Shown here piece after piece: positions 51,920 to 60,406 of a stretch of DNA of 64,000 bases (the first letter of the stretch is position 1; the number at the start of each line of letters is the position of its first letter). The DNA comes from Halothermothrix sp. (GTDB taxonomy: Bacteria; Bacillota; Halanaerobiia; DY22613), in contig JAENYK010000001.1 of the NCBI GenBank assembly GCA_016841825.1, positions 310,001 to 374,000 on the forward strand. The letters are read 5' to 3'. The notes under the pieces were generated by a model, which did no database searches, had not been told where the DNA came from, and saw only the letters and a program-made list of their open reading frames with translations. A program made the translations under genes and the position numbers.

Positions 51920-52840
51920 TCACTTTAAAAAGGTCCAGGAGAGTCCTACAGCATTAACTATGGTGATCACTATAGTCAAAATCTCTGTCCTGGTCACTGC
52001 TTCAACCTGCTCCAGTCTAGTTTTATGAATTATATATAAGACCATAATAACCAAAAATCCCGAAATTAAAGTAATATCAGATCTATGCAAAAATACTCCT
52101 CCGATAATAGACATCAGTAAAGTCAGCGTAAGGTAACCCTCAATAACCCTTACCACACCTTTCCATCCACTTTTAAATTTGATGTAAGCAATAGTTGTCA
52201 ATTTAGGTGGTTTTGCCCGAAGATCGGCATCAATATCGGGAATATGGTGTAACATTAACCAGGTGATGCTAAAGGTAGCATGAATCATTCCAAATAAGAT
52301 ACTCTCACCGTATAATCTACCTCTACTCAATACATAACTTGTTCCCACAGTACAGATTAACATTGCAGGCCATGCACACAACCATTCACCCAGCCATGGG
52401 CGATAAGCTAATTTTAGAGGAGAACAGCTATAAGCTACAGCTGCCCAAAGACCCACTACCAGAAAAATTAAAATCTCATACCCGATTACATATATAAAAT
52501 ACAGTGCAATGACTAACACTGCCATTATACTCCACAAGGCAATAGAAGTCAATTCATTCTCCCGGATTAACTGTTTTGGAATAACCCGGGATCCTCCTGA
52601 TAGTATTCCAGGTGAATATTTATCAGTCCCACTCTTCCAATCTATCAGATCGTTATAGGCATGAGCAATTAAACCCTGCAGCAAAGCCGCACTTAAAATA
52701 ATTAAAAATAAATCCCTAAATCTGATCACAGACCAGCTAAGATGTCCCACGACAATACTCAAACCCAGGACAATTGCACTAAAACTCCATGACAAAACAG
52801 GGATAAACCGAAACAATACCCAGAAACCTTTAACTTTCAT
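51920..52840 (-). CDS. UbiA-family prenyltransferase
   Basis: A 306-residue membrane protein with about nine helices. The prenyl-diphosphate/Mg2+ motif is NDLIDWKSGTDK (near residue 64), and the second Asp-rich site lies in LHHIPDIDADLRAKPPKLTT (near 200-218). It resembles MenA-like enzymes. The polyprenyl diphosphate synthase gene directly upstream (12-base gap) would supply its substrate. No menaquinone biosynthesis genes are in the window, so the aromatic or other acceptor is unknown. Confidence 0.88.
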   Translation of the reverse strand: MKVKGFWVLFRFIPVLSWSFSAIVLGLSIVVGHLSWSVIRFRDLFLIILSAALLQGLIAHAYNDLIDWKSGTDKYSPGILSGGSRVIPKQLIRENELTSIALWSIMAVLVIALYFIYVIGYEILIFLVVGLWAAVAYSCSPLKLAYRPWLGEWLCAWPAMLICTVGTSYVLSRGRLYGESILFGMIHATFSITWLMLHHIPDIDADLRAKPPKLTTIAYIKFKSGWKGVVRVIEGYLTLTLLMSIIGGVFLHRSDITLISGFLVIMVLYIIHKTRLEQVEAVTRTEILTIVITIVNAVGLSWTFLK

Positions 52841-52852
52841 CTAGAATCACCT

Positions 52853-53815
52853 CTAATAATCCCTTTTCAAATTATAATAAGTCAATGATTCTAATATATC
52901 TTTTTCCTGGCAATCAGAGAATATTTTTAATTTTTCACGTGCTATTGTTCCCAGTCTTTCTACCTTGTTATGAGCATATTCTAAAGAACCCGATTGTTGG
53001 AGAATTGTGACCAGAAGTTTAAAATCTCTACTACCCAACTTGTCTTTAGACAAAATTGCCCGTAGTTTTTCCTGGTTATTACTATGGTTTAGTGCATGTA
53101 ATATGGGTAATGTATAAATACCATTACTAACATCTTTATACGTAGGTTTACCCAGGTGATGAGAATTTATAGAAAAATCCAGCAGATCATCAGCTATTTG
53201 AAACGCCATACCCAAATTCCGCCCATATTCTGTTAATGCTTCAACCTCTTCTCTGGTACTATTACTGGCCAGACCACCTAAGCGACAGCAATTGGCAATG
53301 AAAAAAGCTGTTTTGCAGTTTATCAAGCGCCAATAAATGTTCATTTCCTGATCTAACTTAAAACTATTCTCATACTGTAGGAACTCTCCCTGAACTAAGT
53401 TGGAGACGATCCCAGAGACCAGTTCAAATCCACCATCAGGTACTTTGCTCAAGATTTTTAATGATTTTGCATAGAAGAAATCCCCCAGTAGAACAGCTAC
53501 CTGATTACTAAAAACTTTGTTTACAGTAGTTATTCCCCGACGAAATTCTGCTTCATCCACTATGTCATCATGAATAAGTGTAGCCATATGCAATATCTCA
53601 ACTGCAGCTCCCAGGGCCAGTAATTCCGAATTCTGATTACCCGAAATCTTACCCGCCAGAATGACCAGAGCCGGTCTAATCATCTTCCCTCTTTTCTGCA
53701 ATAGATAAGAGATAAGTTGATCCAGAAAGCTCTGGTCACTTTTTAATTCCACCAACATTAAATTGTACACCTGATCCAAATCATTTTGAATATCTGCAAA
53801 CAGTCTTACAGCCAT
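52853..53815 (-). CDS. Polyprenyl diphosphate synthase
   Basis: A 320-residue trans-prenyltransferase. The first Asp-rich motif is LIHDDIVDEAEFRRG (near residue 80) and the second is QIADDLLDF (near 210), with GKMIRPALVILAGK before them. There are small residues before the first motif (MATLIHDD), as in long-chain synthases such as HepT or IspB. The frame extends to 53941, overlapping the ferredoxin gene, but ATG 53813-53815 with AAAGGA upstream matches the family start. It probably feeds UbiA. Confidence 0.9.
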   Translation of the reverse strand: MAVRLFADIQNDLDQVYNLMLVELKSDQSFLDQLISYLLQKRGKMIRPALVILAGKISGNQNSELLALGAAVEILHMATLIHDDIVDEAEFRRGITTVNKVFSNQVAVLLGDFFYAKSLKILSKVPDGGFELVSGIVSNLVQGEFLQYENSFKLDQEMNIYWRLINCKTAFFIANCCRLGGLASNSTREEVEALTEYGRNLGMAFQIADDLLDFSINSHHLGKPTYKDVSNGIYTLPILHALNHSNNQEKLRAILSKDKLGSRDFKLLVTILQQSGSLEYAHNKVERLGTIAREKLKIFSDCQEKDILESLTYYNLKRDY

Positions 53816-53852
53816 AGTTTCCATTCCTTTAAAAGATGATTTTCCCATTTTA

Positions 53853-54110
53853 CTAGTCAAGAATCCAACTATCCTGATCCTGATCTCGGGTCGTATCAAC
53901 ATCCCAGGGATCTTCTGCATCATTAATAGCCAGAATCGCATCAGTCGGACAATGCTCTATTGCATCAGTAGCTGCATCTTCAAAATCTTTGGGAACAATC
54001 CCCATCTCTTCTTCAGCTTTATGTTCAGTATTCCAGTCAAAAATCTCTCCACAGTGATTTACACAATATCCACAACTTATACATTTTTCCTGGTCAACTT
54101 CTACACGCAT
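53853..54110 (-). CDS. Ferredoxin, single 4Fe-4S type
   Basis: An 85-residue acidic ferredoxin. CISCGYCVNHC near residues 10-20 and the distant CP in EHCPTDAILAIN give the ligands of a single [4Fe-4S] cluster (Thermotoga/Thermococcus type), and the tail is very acidic. ATG 54108-54110 stands behind GGGGGGAG and is preferred over the upstream frame start at 54137. It is the first gene of the ferredoxin / polyprenyl synthase / UbiA / CDF group. Confidence 0.92.
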   Translation of the reverse strand: MRVEVDQEKCISCGYCVNHCGEIFDWNTEHKAEEEMGIVPKDFEDAATDAIEHCPTDAILAINDAEDPWDVDTTRDQDQDSWILD

Positions 54111-54259
54111 TTTGACTCCCCCCCAATATGTTTTCACTTTGATTTCTAGTATGTGTTTTCAACAGACAACTTATACCATGAACGACATACTATTTCAATT
54201 AAATTGGATTATTCACATCTTCTATCTAGCACATTGTAGGGAGAGTTTTTAACATAACG

Positions 54260-55288
54260 CTAAACGATCTTAGTCAACTCCTGTTTAATATCTCTAACCA
54301 ACTGATCTCTTTCCAAATTGGATAAAAAAGCAGCTTCAGCAGCATAAACAACCATCTGTTTTACCTCTTCTAAAGTAAAGCCCAGTTCATTGATCATCAG
54401 AAGATACTCCCCGGTCAATGATGTATCGGAGATCATCGGATTATCCGTGTTGATACTAACCTTGACACCATAATCAAAATAATCCTTCACAGGATGTTCT
54501 GCAATAGTATCTATTGCTCTGGTATGCTGATTGCTTTTGGGACATATTTCTAAAAGAACGCCTGTCGTTTTCACTCTTGCCAGAATCCGGGGGTCTTTAA
54601 ATACTGTGACCCCATGCCCAATCCTCTCAGCCCCCAATTCCATGGCTTTGGCTACACTTTCAGCTCCAGTTGCCTCCCCGGCATGAATTGTAATGTGCAG
54701 ACCATTTTTGTTGGCTTTTGCAAAGAGTTCTGTATGACCCTCAAGTGGATAATTGTACTCATCCCCGGCTAGATCAATACCTACAACCCCTTTATCCTTA
54801 AAATCAATAGCCAGATCGACAATTGCTAAATTCAATTCAATGGGATGGTGGCGCATCGCACACAGAATTAAACCCGCTTTGATGTCAAATTCTATCTGAC
54901 CTTCATTCAGTCCATCCAGTACTGCCTGAACAATATCATCTAGGGCTAAACCTTCTCTGGTATGATGCTGAGGTGCGAATCTGACTTCAAAATACCGAAC
55001 ATTCTCAGCAGCAGCCCTTCCACACAATTCATATGCGATTCTCTCCAGGGCATCATAAGTCTGCATAACTGCTAAGGGGAATTCAAACTTCTCCAGATAC
55101 TCACCCAAAGATTTACACTCATCAGAGACCTGGAGATACTGCTTTAAATCGTTTACATCTTCAGTTGGCAGAGCTATTCCCTGTTGATTGGATAATTCAA
55201 TAATCGTTTCTGTTCTCACTGTTCCATCCAGATGCAGATGCAATTCCACCTTTGGCATCCGAAAAATTTTATCCTCCAATTTTAACAT
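54260..55288 (-). CDS. add: Adenosine deaminase
   Basis: A 342-residue metal-dependent hydrolase that converts adenosine to inosine. Zinc ligands and catalytic residues are in HLHLDGTVR (near residue 17), ITIHAGEAT (near 198), GHGV (near 223) and SINTDNP (near 281). Single gene with GGAGAGGATG site. It fits purine salvage together with the MTA/SAH nucleosidase gene at 59627. Adenine deaminase-type relatives exist, but the lengths and motifs fit adenosine deaminase. Confidence 0.93.
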   Translation of the reverse strand: MLKLEDKIFRMPKVELHLHLDGTVRTETIIELSNQQGIALPTEDVNDLKQYLQVSDECKSLGEYLEKFEFPLAVMQTYDALERIAYELCGRAAAENVRYFEVRFAPQHHTREGLALDDIVQAVLDGLNEGQIEFDIKAGLILCAMRHHPIELNLAIVDLAIDFKDKGVVGIDLAGDEYNYPLEGHTELFAKANKNGLHITIHAGEATGAESVAKAMELGAERIGHGVTVFKDPRILARVKTTGVLLEICPKSNQHTRAIDTIAEHPVKDYFDYGVKVSINTDNPMISDTSLTGEYLLMINELGFTLEEVKQMVVYAAEAAFLSNLERDQLVRDIKQELTKIV

Positions 55289-55325
55289 CGCTTTTCATCC
55301 TCTCCATTAACAACATTTAAATTTA

Positions 55326-57083
55326 CTATATCACAACCACCATAGACTCAACCTGTCCAAAAATCGAATCTCTTCTTTCATAGTCAAAAAGTATATAAAA
55401 TGTCTCACATTTCAGCTCTCCAGTATAACCCTGTTTCTGATACTCAAATATATCAAAAGCAAAAGGCTGTATCAAAATTCTTCGCATAATCTGTCTGCTC
55501 TCTAACGCCTGTAAATGGGGCAGATATTTCGCAACTTTCGACTCATCATTAACAAACTGATAGCAGCGACTCTTGTAATTAGCAACATCTATAGAGATCA
55601 ACCATTCGGGTAAGTTACTGGTTCGATTATTTCGCAAAAAATCATACTTCACATATTCTTTAATAGCTAACTGGTCTTCAGCAAACCTCTCTAGACAAAA
55701 CTCCAGCAGAAACCGATACAAAACTATATCTTTCACTGGAGCATGATTATAACCTCCCTCTTGCCAGGCTGCTTTCAACTCCTCGAAAAACTTGTACGGG
55801 TTCTCCCAATACCAGCGAGTAATTATAAAATCAACAGACATCTCAAATCTATGAGAATTATAAAAAGTCTCCAGTAGATCTTCGACCAACTTCAGTTCTA
55901 GAATCTCTGCAAAACTTAACAGATCATTAGCCAGAATCTCATAAGGAGGTTCTGTCAGATATCTATAACCATACTCATCTGCATTATCTCGAATTCCTGA
56001 CCCTTTAAGCAATTTTAAGAACCCCAGCTGTAGATTATCAGGTTTAAGCTTAAATATATCATTAAAAGACTGCTGAAATCTGATATAATTCTCTGCTGGT
56101 AATCCGGCAATCAGATCCAGATGTAGATGAATATTTTTATACTCTGATAAAACCCTAACCACCTCTGTCAAACGATGAAAATCATCCACCCGGCGTATTT
56201 TTTGCAGTGTATCTTTATGGGTAGACTGAACACCAATCTCAAACTGGAACAACCCTGTTGGCACATCTTTTAAAAATCTCAATATCTCATCACTAATCAG
56301 ATGTGCAGTAATTTCAAAATGAAAATTAGTCTTTCGCTGATTTCGCAAAAGAAACTCCATGATTTCCAATGCATGTTCAGATTTGAAGTTAAAAGTACGA
56401 TCCACGAATTTGACTCTGGGAACCTCAGCTTCTATCAACTGTAACAGATCATTTTTAATCCTGTCCATGGAAAAAGTTCGAACACCCTGAAAAGTTGAAG
56501 ACAGACAATATTGACAGTTAAAAGGACACCCTCGACTGCTTTCATAATAAACCAATTTATTTTGAAACTCCTCCAGATAATCCAAAAAAGGAGAAGGAAT
56601 TTGATCCAGGTTAGCGATCAAAGACCTTTCGGGTCCACTAACAACCACATCATCTCTAATATACACAATCCCAGGTATCTGTTCAGGCGAAGATTCTTCC
56701 AGTAAGATGGTCAGTAATTCGTAAAAAGTCTCTTCACCTTCTCCGCGAACAATATAGTCTATATATTGATTTTCCTGCAAAATACTTTCCGGATCAAAAC
56801 TAACTTCAGGTCCACCCAGCACAATCTTGATCTCAGGAGCTACTTTCCGCAGACTATCACACAACTGCAAAATAGGTGTTATATTCCAGAGGTAGCAGCT
56901 AAATCCTATCAGATCAGCCCCGATCTTATAAATCTCAGCCAGCACATAATCCAATTGTTGGTTAATATTATACTCTTTCAGCACAATTTTAATTGGCAAT
57001 TCAGCACAATAAGCTCTAAGATACCGGATAGCCAGATTAGATTGTACATATTTGGAATTTAATGTTGTCAACAATACTTTCAT
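55326..57083 (-). CDS. B12-binding-domain radical SAM protein (DUF4080 type)
   Basis: A 585-residue protein: cobalamin-binding-like N-terminal domain (about 1-150), radical SAM core with CPFNCQYCLS (about 180-190) for the [4Fe-4S] cluster, and a C-terminal DUF4080-like domain. The usual DxHxxG cobalamin motif is not obvious, so B12 binding may be lost. Members of this family modify unknown substrates. It is a single gene with a GAAGGG site. Confidence 0.88.
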   Translation of the reverse strand: MKVLLTTLNSKYVQSNLAIRYLRAYCAELPIKIVLKEYNINQQLDYVLAEIYKIGADLIGFSCYLWNITPILQLCDSLRKVAPEIKIVLGGPEVSFDPESILQENQYIDYIVRGEGEETFYELLTILLEESSPEQIPGIVYIRDDVVVSGPERSLIANLDQIPSPFLDYLEEFQNKLVYYESSRGCPFNCQYCLSSTFQGVRTFSMDRIKNDLLQLIEAEVPRVKFVDRTFNFKSEHALEIMEFLLRNQRKTNFHFEITAHLISDEILRFLKDVPTGLFQFEIGVQSTHKDTLQKIRRVDDFHRLTEVVRVLSEYKNIHLHLDLIAGLPAENYIRFQQSFNDIFKLKPDNLQLGFLKLLKGSGIRDNADEYGYRYLTEPPYEILANDLLSFAEILELKLVEDLLETFYNSHRFEMSVDFIITRWYWENPYKFFEELKAAWQEGGYNHAPVKDIVLYRFLLEFCLERFAEDQLAIKEYVKYDFLRNNRTSNLPEWLISIDVANYKSRCYQFVNDESKVAKYLPHLQALESRQIMRRILIQPFAFDIFEYQKQGYTGELKCETFYILFDYERRDSIFGQVESMVVVI

Positions 57084-57199
57084 TATCTAACTTCCCTTCA
57101 TTATATACTCCCTCCTATTATACCAGTTTTCTCTAATAAACAACACTTTCTCTTCAAAACTTTTTTGTACTTCACTTTTACAAAATGCATGATGTGCTG

Positions 57200-57239
57200 A
57201 AAAAAGAAACGGCCTCTATCTCTATTGATAGAGACCGCC
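57200..57239 (-). terminator. Terminator after the protease remnant
   Basis: GGCCTCTATC (57211-57220) pairs with GATAGAGACCGCC (57227-57239); CGTTTCTTTTTTC follows on the minus strand. Confidence 0.75.
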
Positions 57240-57278
57240 TCTTTATTCTAATCCTGCACAGGATATTATTGTTCTGAA

Positions 57279-57383
57279 TTATTGATCCTGGTTGAGATAC
57301 AGATCATTAGCACCTGCACTTACATCCAAGAAGTAGTCACCGCTATCAGCATAATCGTAGATCTCGATTCTATAGGTTCCGGT
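57279..57383 (-). pseudogene. C-terminal remnant of a second subtilase (PPC domain)
   Basis: The minus-strand frame reads TGTYRIEIYDYADSGDYFLD, then VSAGANDLYLNQDQ and a stop. It matches the end of a pre-peptidase C-terminal (PPC) domain, like TGTYILEVVSYQGSGSYYLD in the intact subtilase at 57861-59528. There is no start codon; a stop lies just upstream, behind a GAAAGGAGG-like site. A promoter (57486-57514) and terminator flank it, so it looks like an internally deleted gene that kept both ends. Confidence 0.65.
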
Positions 57384-57485
57384 CTACCTCCTTTCTGAGA
57401 TGTAAATCCACCATGACTATATTTACCACCAACCACCTGTAACTAAAATCTAAACTTTTTCTATAAATTGGGTTTTTGTACTTTT

Positions 57486-57514
57486 AGTATAACAAATAAT
57501 TTAATGGAAGTCAA
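57486..57514 (-). promoter_or_regulatory. Promoter in front of the protease remnant
   Basis: TTGACT (57509-57514) and TATACT (57486-57491) are 17 bases apart on the minus strand. The transcript would run to the terminator at 57200-57239. Confidence 0.75.
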
Positions 57515-57592
57515 GTGATAATTTTCTTTATTTTTCCGTTTATAATAAAATTAACTTTTTTAGAGGAAGGGATAAGAGTTTGTTCACTAGAC

Positions 57593-57630
57593 AAAAAAAA
57601 GCCTGATCTCAACTCTAGTTAGTTGGTCAG
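57593..57630 (-). terminator. Terminator of the candidate small RNA
   Basis: CTGATCTCAACT and AGTTGGTCAG pair imperfectly (57603-57630), with a run of eight U on the minus strand (57600-57593). Confidence 0.7.
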
Positions 57631-57802
57631 ACTGTAAATAAAGGAGAAGCTCCCTACCTTTCCCCAGGTCAGGAAGCTTCCAAAAAATTATGAAATTAGA
57701 TATGAAAGAAAGATGATGTGTTAGTAACTCTCTCACCCTATGATCCTATCCCCCCAGATCACCATCTGTTTATTTACCATTTTTTAAATATTTATTATCC
57801 AT
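57593..57802 (-). ncRNA. Candidate structured small RNA of about 200 bases
   Basis: A strong promoter (57809-57837) faces a region without a convincing open frame that ends in a hairpin and U8 run. The 3' half holds two hairpins: one around GGAAGCTTCC...GGGAGCTTCTCC (about 57641-57680) and the last CTGA-CC-AACT / AGTT-GA-GATCAG (57603-57630). No known RNA family (6S, SRP, RNase P, tmRNA, T-box) was recognised. It lies 60 bases downstream of the subtilase stop. It may also be the leftover 5' region of a lost gene. Confidence 0.5.
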
Positions 57803-57808
57803 ATAACA

Positions 57809-57837
57809 ATTTTAGCACATGAAAACTTTTTAGTCAA
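57809..57837 (-). promoter_or_regulatory. Strong promoter of the candidate small RNA
   Basis: TTGACT (57832-57837) and TAAAAT (57809-57814) are spaced by 17 bases on the minus strand. Transcription begins near 57802. Confidence 0.75.
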
Positions 57838-57860
57838 GAGTTTTTGACAAATTTTCTCGA

Positions 57861-59528
57861 TTAAAGTCGATTATCCTCGACGAGATAAGCATTTAAGATA
57901 TCTCCATGTAAATCCAGATAATAACTACCACTTCCCTGATAGGATACTACTTCTAATATATATGTTCCGGTTGTGATAGGTTGATATGAGATCCACTCAT
58001 GACGACCGCCTTTCTCTCCCCTGGCTACCAGGTTACCGGCTGGGTCATATAAATACAAGTTCAAATTATCTTCCTGACCCGTTAAGTAGGAAACCATGGT
58101 TATTGCGAAAGACAGGTCTGTACTATAGAGATCAATAATCCACCGATCATAATATCCCTGTCCCGGTAAATCTTCCCCAACTTGAAAATGATTTTTCTTA
58201 GCTTCCAATCCATCACCTGTAAGTAGAAAGTTCAGTGCGGAATCCAGAAAAAGCCGTCCCCACCCATAATCTATATCCCAACCACCCGGTCCCCAGTCTT
58301 CAGCTGTGGTTAACAAAATATCTTTGACCTGTTCTGGAGTTAGGGTTGGCACTAAATCCAAAAGTTGTCCAATTGCTCCTGCAGTAAAAGGTGCGGTCAT
58401 ACTTGTCCCACTAAAAACTATGTATTGATCAGTTGTTCTCGCCAGTGGAGCCATAATCCTCCATCCAGGTCCAACCAGATCTGGCTTGGGACGACCATCC
58501 AGAGTAGGTCCCCGGCTACTGAAATATGCTAAGAACTCTCCACCTTCCCCTGCATCTGACATAGCACCAACAGTTATAGCTTTCTCTGCCGCTCCAGGTG
58601 AGCCAATATTCTGTCCTGTTGAGCCCAAATTACCTGCAGCGACCACCACATTGATTCCCTGATCTACAGCTAAATTAACTAATCTACAGGTAGAGTCACT
58701 ACCATTAGCAGAACCTTTACTACCAAAGGAGATGCTCAAAACATCTATCCCATACTGTTCTCGATGATCGATAATCCACTCAATTCCTGCATCGACAACA
58801 CTCATTCGACTTTTACCTGATCCATCTAAAGCTTTAACCATGACCAGACCCGCTCCAGGAGCTACCCCCGTATACACACTATCCCCAATACCTAAACCAG
58901 CAGCAATTCCGGACACATGAGTACCATGACCGTGGTCATCATAGGGTATTGTTTGACCATTAAGCAGATCCAACCATCCGAGCAGCTTGTTAGATGGAAG
59001 ATCAACATGATTGATATCAATTCCGGTATCTATAATCGCTATAACAACATCCTGTGGTGTAAATATCCCCGGATCACTATCCCGATCACCAGTTAAACCA
59101 TATCTCCATCCTGCGCTTACTCCATAATCCAGAGTAGCAGTATCCATATATATCTCTATAGGAACATCCCATTGAATCTTTTGAACTTTAGGATCATCCT
59201 GCAGCTTGCTAATCTGATCTTGGGTTAAGACTGCAGCCAATGCATTCAAATGACGGTAAATATAGGTAGGCGAAAATTCACCGATGCCTGTTCGAAGATA
59301 TTCTAACATTCCTGAATTGGCTGGCCCTGTAAGATGAAGGATAACCGGATATGGCCCCTGATTTGAATTCATCTCCATCTCCAAATCATCAAAGACTCTG
59401 TTCCCATTCAGATCTGCTACTGGCCGTTGTTGATCTAAAGGAATGATTCCAATCCCCAAAACCATTGGTTGAATTATTAGTATGGTCAATAATATTAGCA
59501 GGTTTCCTATAAATGCCCGACTTTTCAT
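57861..59528 (-). CDS. Secreted subtilisin-like serine protease (S8) with C-terminal PPC domain
   Basis: A 555-residue exported protease: signal peptide (AFIGNLLILLTILIIQPMV), inhibitor-like propeptide (about 50-125), S8 catalytic domain with Asp (IIDTGIDINH, near 167), His (HGHGTHVSG, near 201), the oxyanion Asn (VVAAGNLGS) and Ser (FSGTSMTAPF), then a PPC-type beta-sandwich at the C-terminus (about 460-550). The frame starts at 59561, but ATG 59526-59528 follows GGGAGG and directly precedes the signal peptide. The catalytic triad is complete. Confidence 0.94.
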   Translation of the reverse strand: MKSRAFIGNLLILLTILIIQPMVLGIGIIPLDQQRPVADLNGNRVFDDLEMEMNSNQGPYPVILHLTGPANSGMLEYLRTGIGEFSPTYIYRHLNALAAVLTQDQISKLQDDPKVQKIQWDVPIEIYMDTATLDYGVSAGWRYGLTGDRDSDPGIFTPQDVVIAIIDTGIDINHVDLPSNKLLGWLDLLNGQTIPYDDHGHGTHVSGIAAGLGIGDSVYTGVAPGAGLVMVKALDGSGKSRMSVVDAGIEWIIDHREQYGIDVLSISFGSKGSANGSDSTCRLVNLAVDQGINVVVAAGNLGSTGQNIGSPGAAEKAITVGAMSDAGEGGEFLAYFSSRGPTLDGRPKPDLVGPGWRIMAPLARTTDQYIVFSGTSMTAPFTAGAIGQLLDLVPTLTPEQVKDILLTTAEDWGPGGWDIDYGWGRLFLDSALNFLLTGDGLEAKKNHFQVGEDLPGQGYYDRWIIDLYSTDLSFAITMVSYLTGQEDNLNLYLYDPAGNLVARGEKGGRHEWISYQPITTGTYILEVVSYQGSGSYYLDLHGDILNAYLVEDNRL

Positions 59529-59626
59529 CCTTTTCAACCTCCCTGGTGCTTTTTGACCCAATTTTCAAAGCCAGTTCCATCCTTCTATTTAGATTATAGC
59601 ATGAATGTTATTTTTTGTATATAGTT

Positions 59627-60376
59627 CTACAGATATATCGTTTTTAAATTTGCCAGAACATCCTGAAGAATATGATAATTTATTTTGACCACTGAATCCA
59701 TAGATTCCATAGCTGTCTGCATCGCATCTTCATCGGCAAGGTCACTAATTGTTCTAATTATTAAGAAAGGCACTTCATTTAATACACAGGTCTGAGCAAC
59801 AGCAGCCCCTTCCATCTCCACACAATCTCCCTGAAACTGATCACACAATTCCTGAACTTTCGTTCTCGATGTAATCACCTGATCTCCCGTAAGAATTCTC
59901 CCAAAAGTGATAGTCAAATCTTTGCCCTGACGTCTTTTCTCTAAAACTGAAGGCAAAGGAGACCTTTTACTGACCAGTGTCTTCTGAAGCATTGCAATCA
60001 AATCTGGATCTGTACGAAATCGGTTACGGAAAATACTGGTTATAGTATTGGTTTTGATTCCTTCTCCCGCCAGATCAACATCATGATAAAAAGCCTCAAT
60101 CCCAATTACCGTATCTCCAACCATTAACTCCGAATGCAAAGCTCCGGCAATACCAGAAAAAATTACTATCTCAACAGCGAACTGATCAATTAATACTTGC
60201 GTACACAGAGCAGAACTAACCTTCCCGATTCCTCCAATGACAAATACTATATCCTGGCCCATATACTGCCCCTGATAAAACGTAGTCTTAAGTCTGATAA
60301 CCTTCTCTGTAATAACCATCTCCTGAAGAATATGTTCACTTTCTTCTTGAATAGCACAAATTAAACCGATTTTCAT
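59627..60376 (-). CDS. mtnN: 5'-Methylthioadenosine/S-adenosylhomocysteine nucleosidase
   Basis: A 249-residue nucleosidase that releases adenine from MTA and SAH. Family motifs are IGLICAIQEESEHIL at the start, VIFSGIAGALHSELMVGDTV, DCVEMEGAAVAQTC with the ribose-binding MEGAA, and the catalytic Asp in TISDLADEDA. It recycles the by-products of SAM chemistry and can supply the LuxS pathway. It starts 30 bases after the beta-lactamase-like gene, so they may be cotranscribed. Confidence 0.93.
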   Translation of the reverse strand: MKIGLICAIQEESEHILQEMVITEKVIRLKTTFYQGQYMGQDIVFVIGGIGKVSSALCTQVLIDQFAVEIVIFSGIAGALHSELMVGDTVIGIEAFYHDVDLAGEGIKTNTITSIFRNRFRTDPDLIAMLQKTLVSKRSPLPSVLEKRRQGKDLTITFGRILTGDQVITSRTKVQELCDQFQGDCVEMEGAAVAQTCVLNEVPFLIIRTISDLADEDAMQTAMESMDSVVKINYHILQDVLANLKTIYL

Positions 60377-60406
60377 CCTGTCTAAAACCTCCCATATATT
60401 TAGTGG

